A stretch of DNA of 64,000 nucleotides from Prochlorococcus sp. AG-347-J06 (GCA_003281525.1 QCBT01000002.1:1-64000); one strand, 5' to 3'. Positions 1 to 10,922 are shown, numbered from the stretch's first letter. The notes: generated by a model not told the origin, from the letters alone. Translations and numbers: made by a program.

Positions 1-700
1 TTTTTCTTTCGGCATTAGAGCCCTTTCTACCCTCATTTATGGCATCTGCAAGTCTTCCTAAAATAAGCTGCACAGATCTAACGGCATCATCGTTACAGGG
101 GATTGGAACTTCACACAAATCCGGATCGCAATTTGTATCCAACATTGATACTAATGAGATATCTAATTTTCTTGCTTCTAATACTGCATTAGATTCTCTT
201 CTTTGATCAACCAATACAACTACATCTGGTAATCTTCTCATCCCCTTAAGTCCACCTAAGTATTTTTGTAATCTTTCGAGTTCTCTCCTTAGTACTGCAG
301 CTTCTTTTTTCGGCCTCATTGCTATTGAACCACTACTTTCCATTCTTTCTAGATCCTTTAATCTTTCAATCCTAGCTTTCATTGTTGTCCAATTGGTCAA
401 CATCCCTCCAAGCCATCTTTGATTTACATATGCAGCTCCACAGCGTGTAGCTTCCTGAGCTACTACATCTGAGGCTTGTTTTTTTGTACCGACGAAGAGG
501 AAACGTTTACCACTTTTCGCAGCGTTTCTCGTCCATTTATATGCATTGTTCATACACAATGCTGTTTTTACGAGATCAATAATATGCACTCCATTTCTAG
601 CGCAATATATATACTTAGACATCTTGGGATTCCAACGTCTAGTTTGATGCCCAAAATGAGCACCAGCTTCCATCATTTCTGATAGTGATACAACAGCCAT
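1..700 (-). CDS. rpsB: 30S ribosomal protein S2, 3' end cut by window edge
   Basis: This gene is not in the ORF track because it runs off the left edge. Reading the minus strand from the ATG at 700 gives [20 protein letters not shown], followed by the S2 signatures [25 protein letters not shown] and [15 protein letters not shown], with no stop before base 1. S2 binds late in small-subunit assembly and helps hold S1. About 233 residues are present, close to full length, so only the C-terminal tail is missing. In bacteria tsf usually follows, which would lie outside the window. The 5' leader carries a pseudoknot-like pairing, annotated separately, that may control translation. Confidence 0.97.
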   Translation of the reverse strand, partial: MAVVSLSEMMEAGAHFGHQTRRWNPKMSKYIYCARNGVHIIDLVKTALCMNNAYKWTRNAAKSGKRFLFVGTKKQASDVVAQEATRCGAAYVNQRWLGGMLTNWTTMKARIERLKDLERMESSGSIAMRPKKEAAVLRRELERLQKYLGGLKGMRRLPDVVVLVDQRRESNAVLEARKLDISLVSMLDTNCDPDLCEVPIPCNDDAVRSVQLILGRLADAINEGRKGSNAERK

Positions 701-711
701 AATTTAAAAGG

Positions 712-775
712 GTTTCGGGTTAGCCTCCATCTGACGGGGAATCAATATAAATGAATCACCCGAAACTGTCAGATG
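712..775 (-). promoter_or_regulatory. possible pseudoknot in the rpsB 5' leader
   Basis: On the minus strand, just upstream of rpsB, the order is CATCTGAC (775-768), GTTTCGGGT (766-758), a 22-nt linker, GTCAGATG (735-728), GAGGCTA, then ACCCGAAAC (720-712), 11 nt before the ATG. The first and third elements are perfect 8-bp complements and the second and fourth perfect 9-bp complements. They interleave, which is the arrangement of an H-type pseudoknot. A GGAGG lies between the two 3' arms, about 22 nt from the start codon. Feedback control of rpsB by S2 through its leader is known in enterobacteria. Autoregulation here is inference; the pairing is seen directly. Confidence 0.65.
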
Positions 776-828
776 TGTGGATTTAATTCCAACGATTCTA
801 GCAAGTGATGTGTATTTCTAAAAGTTTT

Positions 829-1740
829 TTATCTTGATTTGGTTAACTGTTTAATGTAAATCCTATTTAAAGGGATCCTAAGTATCTCAAGTGCAAGTCT
901 ATTTCTTCTTATATTTACTAGGAATCTTAATAAAGGAAGGATTCTATCAACACTGATTAGTCCTCCCAAGCAAAGAATACGCCAAAGTAAATTATGGAGA
1001 GGAGTTAATTGAATCATAAATCTAACTCTTAAATTTGGATGTTTCTTATAAAACACTAAAGCCATTTTTGCCCTCTCTTTTTCTTGAGTTATTAATGAAT
1101 CTATTTGTTCGCAATTAAATGGCGGATGCCAATGAAAACCTACTGCTTTTGGGCATTTAATTAATTTTGTCCCAATTTTTTTTAATCTTTCTCCAAGTTC
1201 TAAATCCTCCCAACCGTAAAGACTAAAAGAAGTATCAAATAATCCCACACTCAAAATCAATTCTTTTGATATCGCTACATTCCCAGTAGCAAAGTATGCA
1301 AAAGAAGTGTCCATTATTTTATGTTTTTCACTCTGAGGATCTAGAAAATTAGAAGTATTGACTACCGAGCCATAAGTAAAACATTTTTTGTCATTTTTTC
1401 TCCAAGAGGCAAGTAATTTTTCTACGTGGCAATTTATAAAATTGTCTAAAACAATAAGATCACTATCAATGAATATAATAATTTCATATTTTGATTTGAT
1501 TACTCCCAGATTTCTTCCAAGTGCAGGCCCTCCATGTTCTTGCTGAAATAGAATAACGTGTGGGAGATTTGCATTGTTTTTAGTTATCCATGAGGTTGTC
1601 CCATCAGTTGATCCATCATCAACTACTATTACTTCATAATTACTGATATTTTTATTTAATTTTTGATTCTCAAGCGCAAAGAGACATTTCTCTAATATAG
1701 GTAATCTATTGTAAGTCGGTATAACAATACTTACATTCAT
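829..1740 (-). CDS. family 2 glycosyltransferase
   Basis: This 303-aa protein starts MNVSIVIPTYNR, the opening strand of a GT-A fold. It has the nucleotide-sugar site VVDDGSTDGT (about 40-49) and a DxD-like FIDSDLI (about 91). The acceptor-side motif LYGWEDLELGERL (about 175) is typical of GT2 enzymes with the galactosyltransferase C-like region. Such enzymes add sugars to surface polysaccharide or lipid acceptors; the substrate cannot be read from sequence. The C-terminus is basic and amphipathic, possibly membrane-associated. It lies downstream of devBCA on the same strand, separated by a 49-aa gene, so a joint envelope role is possible but unproven. Confidence 0.88.
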   Translation of the reverse strand: MNVSIVIPTYNRLPILEKCLFALENQKLNKNISNYEVIVVDDGSTDGTTSWITKNNANLPHVILFQQEHGGPALGRNLGVIKSKYEIIIFIDSDLIVLDNFINCHVEKLLASWRKNDKKCFTYGSVVNTSNFLDPQSEKHKIMDTSFAYFATGNVAISKELILSVGLFDTSFSLYGWEDLELGERLKKIGTKLIKCPKAVGFHWHPPFNCEQIDSLITQEKERAKMALVFYKKHPNLRVRFMIQLTPLHNLLWRILCLGGLISVDRILPLLRFLVNIRRNRLALEILRIPLNRIYIKQLTKSR

Positions 1741-1801
1741 GATTATGTCTTAAATATGCATGATATATTGAATTCCAAAAGATAAAAATAAAAGATATTC
1801 C

Positions 1802-1951
1802 CTAATCAGCTGCACCGCCGTTATTCGCTGTACCTGTAACGTTTCCACCATCAGGTCTTCCATCAGTTCTTAATTTCCTTTTTTTGAATTTTCTAGCATA
1901 GGCTCTATTACGTTCCTGCTTTTCTTTTTTTAGATTCCTTCTCTTAGACAT
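1802..1951 (-). CDS. small basic conserved-type protein, 49 aa
   Basis: The frame runs from ATG at 1951 to TAG at 1802 and is below the ORF-track cutoff. The first half is very basic (MSKRRNLKKEKQERNRAYAR). The second half is Gly/Asn/Ala rich (GRPDGGNVTGTANNGGAAD), which suggests a disordered nucleic-acid-binding or ribosome-associated peptide. It starts 19 nt after the devA stop on the same strand and may be the last gene of that operon. I do not recognise a named family. Its coding nature is supported by the strongly biased composition and clean start and stop. Confidence 0.7.
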   Translation of the reverse strand: MSKRRNLKKEKQERNRAYARKFKKRKLRTDGRPDGGNVTGTANNGGAAD

Positions 1952-1969
1952 AAAATTTTTAACTTTTAA

Positions 1970-2698
1970 TTATTTTAGCTCACTATGAGCACTATATATT
2001 TTACCATCTTCCATATTTAATATCCTATCAGCCATATCAGAAATTCTTGGATCATGCGTCACCATAAGTACAGAACAATTTTGCTCTTTTGCTAGTTTCC
2101 TTAAAAGGGTTACTATTTCTCTTCCTGTGACGCTATCTAAAGCAGAAGTGGGCTCATCAGCTAATAAAAGTTTTGGGTTAGCAGATAAAGCTCTAGCAAT
2201 TGCTACTCTCTGTTTCTGACCACCAGACAAGTCATTTGGCAACTTTTTATAATGATCTTCTAGTCCTACTGCTGACAACCAATTCCGTGCTATTTCACGT
2301 CTTTGCAAATATGTTAAACCTTTTATTAAGTCGGCGCCCATCTGGACATTTTGTTCTGCTGTTAAACATCTCAGAAGATTGTGACCTTGAAAAATCATTC
2401 CAATACTTCTTCTAAGAATCTGACGAGTTTTCCTTGATGCTCCATTTAACTGATTATTTAATACAGTTAAATCTCCACTTTGACAGGTTCTCAAGGCACC
2501 AATTAATGTTAAAAGAGTAGTTTTACCACATCCAGAAGGTCCTTTCAAAAGAACTAACTCTCCTTTATCAATATTTAAATTAACGTCATTAAGAACTTGT
2601 TTTTTATTCTCATTTTTTCCATAAAAGTGACTCAAATTATTTATTGAGACTGTTTTAAAATTTTTAACATTATTTTTTGATTTATTAGCTTTAACCAT
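1970..2698 (-). CDS. devA: DevA-type ABC exporter ATPase
   Basis: A 242-aa ATP-binding subunit of the DevA/MacB/LolD class. It shows Walker A GPSGCGKTT (about 54-62), a Q-loop in MIFQGHNLL, the signature LSGGQKQRVAIARAL (about 157) and Walker B LLLADEPTSALD followed by the H-loop VTHD. It powers export by the DevC permease through the DevB adaptor. In heterocyst-forming cyanobacteria DevBCA exports envelope glycolipids; in a unicellular picocyanobacterium the cargo is unknown. It follows devC by 13 nt on the same strand. The N-terminal ~20 residues before the ABC core are Lys/Asn rich. Confidence 0.92.
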   Translation of the reverse strand: MVKANKSKNNVKNFKTVSINNLSHFYGKNENKKQVLNDVNLNIDKGELVLLKGPSGCGKTTLLTLIGALRTCQSGDLTVLNNQLNGASRKTRQILRRSIGMIFQGHNLLRCLTAEQNVQMGADLIKGLTYLQRREIARNWLSAVGLEDHYKKLPNDLSGGQKQRVAIARALSANPKLLLADEPTSALDSVTGREIVTLLRKLAKEQNCSVLMVTHDPRISDMADRILNMEDGKIYSAHSELK

Positions 2699-2711
2699 TT
2701 ATGTTTAATTG

Positions 2712-3884
2712 TTAAAAAATTTCGGCAGGGTCAGCGTCAACTAATTTACGCATCGCAACAGCGGCGGACCCCATGCACATAACTAAAACTAATACGAAAA
2801 TTAAAATAGTTTTACCTGCGTCCATTATTATTGGAAGTTTAGTAGAACTTCTTATAACTGAGTAAAGTATTTGACCAGAGAAATAAGCAGGCAAATAACC
2901 AAACAATGCCAACAAAAACCCTTCTCTAGCTACGACAAAGAAAAGGGACTTAAGTCTGTACCCCATGGCCAATAAGGTGGCGTACTCTGGGAGGTGATCT
3001 GTAACGTCACTATAAAGAATTTGATAAACGACCACACACCCAACAACAAAACCCATCAAGGCTCCCAAACTAAATATAAAACCTATCGCAGTGCTATTTT
3101 TCCAATAATTCTTTTCAAATTCTATAAATTGTTTTTTTGTAAGAACCCTAACATCATTTGGGAGTGAGTTGTTTAATATCCTTGAAATCAATTCAGGATC
3201 AGATCCTTTTTTTAGCTTTACCAAACCAATTTCTATACTGCCAGGGGGATTAGCAGGAAAAAGTCTTAAGAAGGTTTCTCGACTAGTTATCAAATTACCA
3301 TCTGCACCAAAAGATGGACCCAACTCCACAAGGCCCTCAACAATTACTCTTTTTCCAGCAACCTCAGTCTCAACTTTTTTTTCAGATAAGAACCATTCTT
3401 CAATCGGTCCAAATTCAGGTCTGGATAGTTTGTCAAAAAGAACTCTTGATGGATTCCTCAATTTATAAGCTTTCTTTGAGAATCCCTCATCTAAAAGAAG
3501 TGAATCGGAGGGATTAAAACCTAATGCAAGTATTGATCTAGTTTTAAGATTTTCTGGATTTCTCCAAAGTAAATAATTTAGATTAACGGGAGTAGTTTTT
3601 TCAACATCTTCTAATGCGAGAGTTTGAATTAATCTTCTTTTGGGGAATCCACTCATGCTTATAGAACTTTTTGATCTGGGACTTATCAAAACAAGATCGG
3701 CATCTAGAAGTTTATGAATAGTTACGCTCGTGTCAAATAAACCATCTCTAAAACCTAATTGCATAAACATCAAAATCCCTGCAAAACTGATCCCAGCTAT
3801 TGCAACTGCAAGCCTTAATGGTTGCCTAGTTAATAACAACCAAGCTAATGGTATTTTTCTAAATTTTAAGAAAGAAAAACTCAT
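2712..3884 (-). CDS. devC: DevC-type ABC exporter permease
   Basis: A 390-aa inner-membrane permease. It has one N-terminal helix (about 20-45, ending LMFMQLGFRDGLFD), a large periplasmic MacB-like domain (about 50-255), and three C-terminal helices including LGALMGFVVGCVVVYQILYS and the FtsX-type end. The topology and the RKIPLAWLLLTRQPLRL opening match the DevC family. It works with DevA and DevB. Its start overlaps the devB stop in a TAATG arrangement (3882-3886), indicating translational coupling. The C-terminus LVDADPAEIF resembles the conserved DevC end. Confidence 0.9.
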   Translation of the reverse strand: MSFSFLKFRKIPLAWLLLTRQPLRLAVAIAGISFAGILMFMQLGFRDGLFDTSVTIHKLLDADLVLISPRSKSSISMSGFPKRRLIQTLALEDVEKTTPVNLNYLLWRNPENLKTRSILALGFNPSDSLLLDEGFSKKAYKLRNPSRVLFDKLSRPEFGPIEEWFLSEKKVETEVAGKRVIVEGLVELGPSFGADGNLITSRETFLRLFPANPPGSIEIGLVKLKKGSDPELISRILNNSLPNDVRVLTKKQFIEFEKNYWKNSTAIGFIFSLGALMGFVVGCVVVYQILYSDVTDHLPEYATLLAMGYRLKSLFFVVAREGFLLALFGYLPAYFSGQILYSVIRSSTKLPIIMDAGKTILIFVLVLVMCMGSAAVAMRKLVDADPAEIF

Positions 3885-4797
3885 TAGGGAATAAATTTTG
3901 CAATCACTTTCATTCCTGCATAATTTTGAACGATATCTATAGAATCTTGATCTAGTTTTACTAGTACCTCAATAATTCGTGAATCAGCATCCCCTGTTGG
4001 ATCAGTCGATAGAACTTTTCTTTGTTTTACTTGTGGACTAATCCTAATCACCTTTCCCTTAAGAATTTTTTGAAAACCTCCATTCTCACTGCTCAATTCA
4101 ACATTCTGAGAGATAAAAACTCTATCGATGTCAGATTCATAAACTTCTATCAAAGCTTCCATTTTTTGACTAGAACCAATATCCAAAATCCCTTCATTTT
4201 GAGGCCTTTCACCAACTCTCGTGTTTATTCCAAGGATAAAACCATCAATTGGACTCCTTAGTTTTGAATTAAATAAATCTATCTTGATATTTTTTTGATC
4301 TCCGATAAGGTTTATTTTCTGTTTTTGCAATTTTAATAATTCATCTTTTCTCTGTGAAAACTCTACAAAAGAATATACTTCTTTACTCAAAGCTAATTCA
4401 TACCTTTGAATTTGATCTTTCTTGAGGTTAATTTCTTGGTCAATAGTATTAATTAGATTTTCATTTCTTTCAAGATCAGCAATTAATTTTTCTCCATTTT
4501 CAAAGATTGCTAGGATATCACCTTTTTTTACGAAATCTCCTTCATTCACTAAAATTTTGACAATTCGGGGGGAAGAGCCAAACTGACTTGTTGGAGCTGC
4601 CAATTGTCTAATCTCTCCCGAAGGAGAAAGTTGACCAAGTGCGGCAACAGCTGTAATAGGAGGTATGAAATCTGAGGTTATTTCCTCTTTAAATTTTGAA
4701 CTTGATTTATTATTTCCAGAACAGGAAATAACACCAAGAGATAATGGTATAAAAAATAAAAAATAAATAAATAAATTTTTTAATATTTTTAATTTCA

Positions 4798-4798
<1 letters not shown>
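3884..4798 (-). CDS. devB: DevB-type membrane fusion protein (HlyD family), lipoprotein
   Basis: A 304-aa periplasmic adaptor. It has an N-terminal hydrophobic signal ending SLGVISC, a lipobox, so it is probably lipid-anchored. A biotinyl/lipoyl half (ILVNEGDFVKKGDILAIFEN, about 82) is followed by a coiled-coil hairpin (about 105-165) and the second lipoyl half (LRSPIDGFILGINTRVGERP). The beta-barrel with VYESDIDRVF is typical of DevB. It should link the DevC/DevA transporter to an outer-membrane exit duct. It overlaps pcyA upstream (TAATG at 4796-4800) and devC downstream in the same way, so pcyA-devB-devC-devA looks like one transcript. Confidence 0.9.
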
Positions 4799-5547
<749 letters not shown>

Positions 5548-5564
5548 TTAAAGAGAGAACCAAA

Positions 5565-6812
5565 ATGAACGTAGGAGATGTTAACTACTACACCCATTCA
5601 AGCAAAACTAGATGTGTGTTTGTGGATAATAAAGAATTGCCGCTTATAAGCATTGATATTTGGTGCAAAGCAGGTTCTTCATTTGAGGATTTTGATAAAA
5701 ACGGCACTGCTCATTTTCTAGAACATATGATTTTCAAAGGATCTAACAAAATAATGCCAGGTGAGTTTGACCATAAAATTGAATCCCTAGGCGGATTAAG
5801 TAACGCTTCAACAGGTTATGATGATGTACATTACCATGTCCTAGTTCCACACAGTAACTTTAAAGAATCACTTGCTCTTTTGACAAATATTGTCGTTGCA
5901 CCAGATTTTAATCCTGATGAATTTATAAAAGAAAAAGGAGTAGTTATTGATGAAATAAAACAACAAAATGATCAGCCTGAAGAAAGACTATTTAATTATT
6001 TTTTGAAAAGAGTTTGGTTAAGTCCGAATTATGCCAATTCGATTCTGGGAACTGAACATAGTATTGAAAACTTAGAGATAAATGACCTTGTGAAATTTCA
6101 TAGCAAACACTACACTACCGAAAAAATTTGTATTGCAATTGCGGGGAATCTCACTGAAGAAATTTATAAAATTTTTGAAAAAAGTGATCTATCTGGCATA
6201 AAAGAAAGTCCAAATTTAATAAATCTAAAAAACAAACCTTCTTTAAAAATTAGGAATGGTAGAGAGTCAGTTAAGTTTGATGATTTAGAGTTTTCAAGAA
6301 TATTTATGGCTTGGTTTATTCCAAACCTAAATGATCAAAAGAATATTATTGGACTAGAGATATTGGCATCAATACTCTCTGTTGGAAGAAACAGCAGACT
6401 AGTTAAAAATTTAAAAGAAGATAGTAATCTTGTTGAATCTGTTTATGTAGATGTAAATGCTGGAGAATTAGGAGGCTTATTTATAATGGAAGCAAGTTGT
6501 GAGTCTAAAGATATTGATTTAGTAGAAAAGCAAATTAATAAAACAATTGATGAGATCTTAAATTACAAAGCCTTGGCCTTGGATGAAATAAAAAAAGCAA
6601 TAAATATTGTGAAAAGTAATTATATTTTTAATTTAGAGACATCCACACAACTCACTTCATTCTTTGGGAATGAACTTCTTTGGGGGAGAAAATCTTCAAT
6701 TAATAATTTAGAAAGTCATTTAAATTATTGGAATAACTTGGATAACTTCAAAGAGATCACAGAATATATCAGTGGAGAAAAATTTACTTTAGTTGCATCC
6801 CCTAGTAAATGA
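5565..6812 (+). CDS. M16 zinc metallopeptidase, catalytic member of a pair
   Basis: A 415-aa insulinase/processing-peptidase-like protein. The inverted zinc motif HxxEH appears as HFLEHMIFKGS (about 48-58), with the downstream Glu in KEKGVVIDEIKQQ about 75 residues later, so the catalytic set is intact. Two M16 half-domains are visible. It divergently abuts pcyA (41-bp gap) and overlaps the next M16 gene by 4 nt (ATGA). Paired M16 proteins usually form a heterodimeric chamber that degrades peptides or processes presequences. The substrate here is unknown. Confidence 0.92.
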   Translation: MNVGDVNYYTHSSKTRCVFVDNKELPLISIDIWCKAGSSFEDFDKNGTAHFLEHMIFKGSNKIMPGEFDHKIESLGGLSNASTGYDDVHYHVLVPHSNFKESLALLTNIVVAPDFNPDEFIKEKGVVIDEIKQQNDQPEERLFNYFLKRVWLSPNYANSILGTEHSIENLEINDLVKFHSKHYTTEKICIAIAGNLTEEIYKIFEKSDLSGIKESPNLINLKNKPSLKIRNGRESVKFDDLEFSRIFMAWFIPNLNDQKNIIGLEILASILSVGRNSRLVKNLKEDSNLVESVYVDVNAGELGGLFIMEASCESKDIDLVEKQINKTIDEILNYKALALDEIKKAINIVKSNYIFNLETSTQLTSFFGNELLWGRKSSINNLESHLNYWNNLDNFKEITEYISGEKFTLVASPSK

Positions 6813-8026
6813 TAAAAAGATATTTTTTAAATAATAAAAAAAGGAATTTTTCAACAGCTTCAATTTGGATTAAAGGAGGGAGTGATATGGATAGTATTGG
6901 CAAAAAAGGGATAAACAAGATCCTTTGTTCATTACTTACCAGAGGATGTGAAGGTTTTAGCAATTTCACTCTCTCTGAGTATATTGAGTCCTATGGAGCA
7001 GAATTAAATCAAGAAATATTTGAAGATGGTATTTCAATAAGTATTAAATCCCTAAATGAACATTTCAGCAATTTATACCCCTTACTAGATTTAATAATTA
7101 ATAAGCCAACTTTCTCGGAAATTGAATTTCAAAAAGTAAAGAAATCTTCTATTGATTTTATAAAAAAAGATAGAGAGAATCCATTTAATATGTGTTTTGA
7201 AAAATGGAGAAAAAAAGTTTACTCAAATCATCCTTATGCCTTTAGTACAATAGGCATAGCAGATGATATCTCAAAGATTACCCGTAAAGATGTTTTAGAC
7301 GAGTTTAATAATTTCAAAAGTAGAGAAAAATATTTAATTTCTAATAATACCGAAATAAATGGAGAAAATTTTGGAACATTAGAAAAAAAAATCTTAACTA
7401 AAAAATTAGATACTTTAAATCATAATTTAAATGCTAGGAATAGATTTGACTACATTAATAATAATTCAAATCAAACAATAATAATGATGGGGGACCAAAC
7501 TTGCTCGCGAAGAAGTAGTGAATATTTTCCTCTTAAGGTTTTGGAGTCATATTTATCTTATGGAATGAGCGCTGCTTTATTTAAACTTTTTAGAGAAAAA
7601 CATGGTATCACTTACGATTTAGGTGTTTATTATCCTATTAGGAGTGGGAATGCCCCATTTTTGATTTATTTATCTGTATCCAATGAACAAGCACTTTTCG
7701 CTTTTGAACTTTTATCAACATTATGGAAAAATTTGCTTTTTAATCCGTTAAATGATGCTGAAATCTTTTTAGCAAAAGAAAAACTAAAAGGTTCTTTTCT
7801 ATTAGGAAATCAATCACTAGATGAAATTTTACAGAGAAAGATACAGTTAGTTAGTTATGGTGTTTCACCAATTTCTGAGATCGATTTAAATTCAAAAATA
7901 GAGGAAATATCATCGTTAGATATTTTTAAATTAACTAATAAATATTTTTCAAAACCTTTTCTGAGCATTTCTGGAAATAAAAAAATATGTTTAGAAATTT
8001 CTACTAGGTGGAAGAAAAACTTTTAA
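6809..8026 (+). CDS. M16 peptidase-like protein, probable non-catalytic partner
   Basis: A 405-aa M16 fold protein translated from an ATG that overlaps the upstream stop. It lacks the HxxEH zinc motif: the equivalent region reads INKILCSLLTRGCEG. It keeps the substrate-groove R/Y region near the C-terminus (LFREKHGITYDLGVYYP), typical of the non-catalytic alpha-type subunit. It probably pairs with the upstream protease, as in mitochondrial processing peptidase and bacterial two-subunit M16 enzymes. It ends 2 bp before the convergent sipA stop. Confidence 0.88.
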   Translation: MIKRYFLNNKKRNFSTASIWIKGGSDMDSIGKKGINKILCSLLTRGCEGFSNFTLSEYIESYGAELNQEIFEDGISISIKSLNEHFSNLYPLLDLIINKPTFSEIEFQKVKKSSIDFIKKDRENPFNMCFEKWRKKVYSNHPYAFSTIGIADDISKITRKDVLDEFNNFKSREKYLISNNTEINGENFGTLEKKILTKKLDTLNHNLNARNRFDYINNNSNQTIIMMGDQTCSRRSSEYFPLKVLESYLSYGMSAALFKLFREKHGITYDLGVYYPIRSGNAPFLIYLSVSNEQALFAFELLSTLWKNLLFNPLNDAEIFLAKEKLKGSFLLGNQSLDEILQRKIQLVSYGVSPISEIDLNSKIEEISSLDIFKLTNKYFSKPFLSISGNKKICLEISTRWKKNF

Positions 8027-8027
8027 G

Positions 8028-8237
8028 TTAGTTTTTCTCAATCTTATCAATATCGATTAAAAACGAACCTCTTCTAAACTTTACTTCAACAGTATCAGGG
8101 GATTTAATTGAAAGGATTTCACCAATTTCATCAATTGCCACTAGATCAGGTGGTCTTAACATCGGCATATTATCTGAAGTCTTTAAGTAAGAGACTGGTG
8201 CAATCAACTTAACCTTATCGTTGATCTCAAATTTCAT
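8028..8237 (-). CDS. sipA: SipA-like regulator (DUF3148), NblS interactor
   Basis: A 69-aa protein whose middle, SYLKTSDNMPMLRPPDLV, is the diagnostic block of the cyanobacterial SipA/Ssl3451 family. It is followed by GEILSIKSPDTVEVKFRRGSFLID, an SH3-like beta-barrel. In Synechococcus and Synechocystis SipA binds the histidine kinase NblS (Hik33/DspA), which controls high-light and stress genes including hli. It is monocistronic, convergent with the M16 pair and divergent from ftsH. The family match is strong; function in this organism is inferred. Confidence 0.85.
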   Translation of the reverse strand: MKFEINDKVKLIAPVSYLKTSDNMPMLRPPDLVAIDEIGEILSIKSPDTVEVKFRRGSFLIDIDKIEKN

Positions 8238-8344
8238 TTATAAATTATATACGTTAAAGAGTAGTATAAGCATAAAGTTAGGGAAAATTTCAACGAAATG
8301 CACTGATTCATTCTAGAATCCTAGAATTAACTTTCTACAAATTA

Positions 8345-10258
8345 ATGAATCAGAAATTTAAAACATTAATTTTATGGGCTTTACCTATACTTTTAGTCAT
8401 AGCACTTTCCTATCAATTTTTATCTTCAAGCAATATTGATTCACTTAAATCTAATGGGACTACTGTAGCACCAAGAAATTCAGCGGTAGCAAGAGTTAGT
8501 TACGGCAGATTTTTAGATTACATTAATTCAGGAAGGGTTACATCTGTTGATATTTTTGATGGAGGCAGAAATGCAGTTATAGAGACAGTAGATTCGGACT
8601 TAGATAACAAAGTTCAAAGGTTACGTGTAGATCTTCCGGGTTTAACACCAGAACTTATAAATATCTTAAAAAATGAGGGAATCAGTTTTGACGTTCATCC
8701 AGTTAAAACGGCCCCTCCAGCATTAGGAATTCTGGGTAATTTACTCTTCCCAGCTATCTTAATTGGAGGTTTAATTTTGTTAGCGAGGAGATCAAATGGA
8801 ATGCCTGGAGGTCCTGGCCAAGCAATGCAGTTTGGAAAAACAAAGGCAAGATTTGCAATGGAAGCTGAAACAGGAGTTGTTTTCGATGATGTCGCAGGTG
8901 TTAATGAAGCTAAGCAGGATTTGCAAGAAGTTGTCACTTTTCTGAAAAAACCAGAAAAATTTACTTCTGTAGGAGCAAGGATTCCAAAAGGTGTCCTATT
9001 AGTAGGACCTCCTGGGACTGGTAAAACGCTTTTAGCAAAAGCTATTGCAGGTGAAGCAGGTGTACCATTCTTCTCATTATCAGGTTCTGAATTTGTTGAA
9101 ATGTTTGTTGGAGTTGGTGCTAGTAGAGTTAGAGACCTTTTTAAAAGAGCCAAAGAGAGTAGTCCTTGTTTAATTTTTATTGATGAAATCGATGCTGTCG
9201 GAAGGCAAAGAGGTGCAGGTATTGGAGGAGGTAATGATGAGAGAGAACAAACCCTCAACCAATTACTTACTGAAATGGATGGCTTTGAAGGTAATAGTGG
9301 CATAATAATAATCGCAGCCACAAACAGGCCAGATGTTCTAGATTCGGCTCTAATGAGACCTGGCAGATTTGATAGACAGGTAACTGTAGACGCTCCTGAT
9401 ATCAAAGGGAGACTATCAATATTGAAAGTTCATGCTAGGAATAAGAAACTTCAAGAGGATCTAACACTTGAAAGTATTGCGAGAAGAACACCAGGTTTTA
9501 CTGGTGCAGATTTAGCAAATTTATTGAATGAGGCTGCTATATTAACCGCTAGGAGGAGAAAAGAATCAATAAGTATTTCAGAAATCGATGATTCTGTAGA
9601 TAGGATTGTCGCAGGGATGGAAGGTTCTCCATTAACAGACGGTAGAAGTAAAAGATTAATTGCTTACCATGAAGTTGGCCATGCTCTCATAGGTTCACTT
9701 GTGAAAGCACATGATCCCGTTCAAAAAGTAACTGTCATTCCAAGAGGACAGGCTAAAGGATTAACTTGGTTTACCCCAGATGATGAACAAACCCTTGTTA
9801 GTAGAGCTCAACTAAAAGCCAGGATAATGGGTGCTTTAGGTGGAAGAGCTGCTGAAGATGTAGTTTTTGGAAAAGGTGAGATTACTACAGGAGCTGGTGG
9901 TGATTTTCAACAAGTTGCTTCAATGGCTCGCCAAATGGTTACAAGATTTGGAATGAGTAATTTAGGTCCGATAGCTTTGGAAAGTGGAAATCAAGAAGTA
10001 TTTGTTGGTAGAGATTTAATGACTAGAAGTGAAGTATCTGATTCAATCTCTAAACAAATAGATGAAAGTGTAAGATTAATGGTCAAGGATTGTTATAAAG
10101 AAACTTACGATATAGTTAACAAAAACAGAGAAGCTATGGATAAGATAGTTGACCTCTTAATCGAAAGAGAAACACTAGATGGTGATGAATTTGTAAGTAT
10201 TCTCTCCAAATACACTAAAATTCCAGAGAAAGAGAGAACACCTCAATTGTTAACCTAA
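8345..10258 (+). CDS. ftsH: ATP-dependent zinc metalloprotease FtsH
   Basis: 637 aa, full length. It has an N-terminal helix (about 9-27), a lumenal/periplasmic domain (about 45-125), and a second helix ([19 protein letters not shown]). The AAA+ module has Walker A GPPGTGKT (about 220), Walker B LIFIDEID, and the second region of homology with arginine fingers (RPGRFDRQ). The protease domain has HEVGH (about 442) and a later zinc-ligand Asp region. It degrades membrane proteins, including photodamaged D1 in cyanobacteria. The sequence is of the thylakoid FtsH2-like kind, but which paralogue is not certain. Its stop overlaps the convergent clpP stop by about 3 bp. Confidence 0.97.
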   Translation: MNQKFKTLILWALPILLVIALSYQFLSSSNIDSLKSNGTTVAPRNSAVARVSYGRFLDYINSGRVTSVDIFDGGRNAVIETVDSDLDNKVQRLRVDLPGLTPELINILKNEGISFDVHPVKTAPPALGILGNLLFPAILIGGLILLARRSNGMPGGPGQAMQFGKTKARFAMEAETGVVFDDVAGVNEAKQDLQEVVTFLKKPEKFTSVGARIPKGVLLVGPPGTGKTLLAKAIAGEAGVPFFSLSGSEFVEMFVGVGASRVRDLFKRAKESSPCLIFIDEIDAVGRQRGAGIGGGNDEREQTLNQLLTEMDGFEGNSGIIIIAATNRPDVLDSALMRPGRFDRQVTVDAPDIKGRLSILKVHARNKKLQEDLTLESIARRTPGFTGADLANLLNEAAILTARRRKESISISEIDDSVDRIVAGMEGSPLTDGRSKRLIAYHEVGHALIGSLVKAHDPVQKVTVIPRGQAKGLTWFTPDDEQTLVSRAQLKARIMGALGGRAAEDVVFGKGEITTGAGGDFQQVASMARQMVTRFGMSNLGPIALESGNQEVFVGRDLMTRSEVSDSISKQIDESVRLMVKDCYKETYDIVNKNREAMDKIVDLLIERETLDGDEFVSILSKYTKIPEKERTPQLLT

Positions 10259-10842
10259 ACTTTAATAGGTTTTTTTTCTAATACTAGATCAATTAAACCA
10301 TACTCAACAGCCTCGTTTGGGGACATATAAAAGTCTCTATCAGTATCTTCCTTGATAGTGTCATAATCCTTTCCAGTTCTTTCTGACAATTCAGTATTTA
10401 GTCGCTCTTTTAAGAACAAAATTTCATCAGCTTGAATCCTTATATCACTGGCTTGGCCTCTAGCACCTCCAAGTGGTTGATGAATCATTATTCTTGAGTG
10501 TCTAAGGCTACTTCTTTTACCTTTAGTGCCTGCCGCAAGCAAAAATGCGCCCATACTAGCTGCTAAACCTACACAAACTGTATGGATGTCAGGCTTAACA
10601 TGTTGCATTGTGTCAAAGATACCCAATCCATCATATACGGACCCGCCTGGTGAATTTATGTACATATAAATATCCTTGTCTGGATCCTCTGCTTCAAGGA
10701 ATAATAATTGAGCAACAATTCTATTAGCAGTTTCACTAGTAACTTGTTCTCCTAAAAAGATTATTCTTTCTCTTAATAGTCTCGAATAAATATCAAAGAC
10801 TCTTTCACTACCGCCAGATTCTTCTAATACTAATGGGATCAT
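10255..10842 (-). CDS. clpP: ATP-dependent Clp protease proteolytic subunit
   Basis: 195 aa, normal ClpP length. The catalytic triad is visible: Ser96 in GLAASMGAF, His121 in [10 protein letters not shown] and Asp170 in [10 protein letters not shown]. It forms a tetradecameric chamber fed by ClpC or ClpX. Cyanobacteria carry several clpP genes plus clpR; this one retains all active residues. It is convergent with ftsH, with overlapping stop codons, and divergent from thf1 with a short shared promoter region (10843-10922). Confidence 0.96.
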   Translation of the reverse strand: MIPLVLEESGGSERVFDIYSRLLRERIIFLGEQVTSETANRIVAQLLFLEAEDPDKDIYMYINSPGGSVYDGLGIFDTMQHVKPDIHTVCVGLAASMGAFLLAAGTKGKRSSLRHSRIMIHQPLGGARGQASDIRIQADEILFLKERLNTELSERTGKDYDTIKEDTDRDFYMSPNEAVEYGLIDLVLEKKPIKV

Positions 10843-10922
10843 AATAATATTTATTTGTTTATTAGATATTAACGATATTGAGTCAACATACGCTAACCTT
10901 ATTAAGGTTTACATATAAAAAA

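Noticed and set aside
8695-9405. 236-aa minus-strand ORF inside ftsH
   Set aside because: It lies wholly antisense to a clear ftsH coding region and has low-complexity Ser/Pro-rich sequence typical of a shadow frame.
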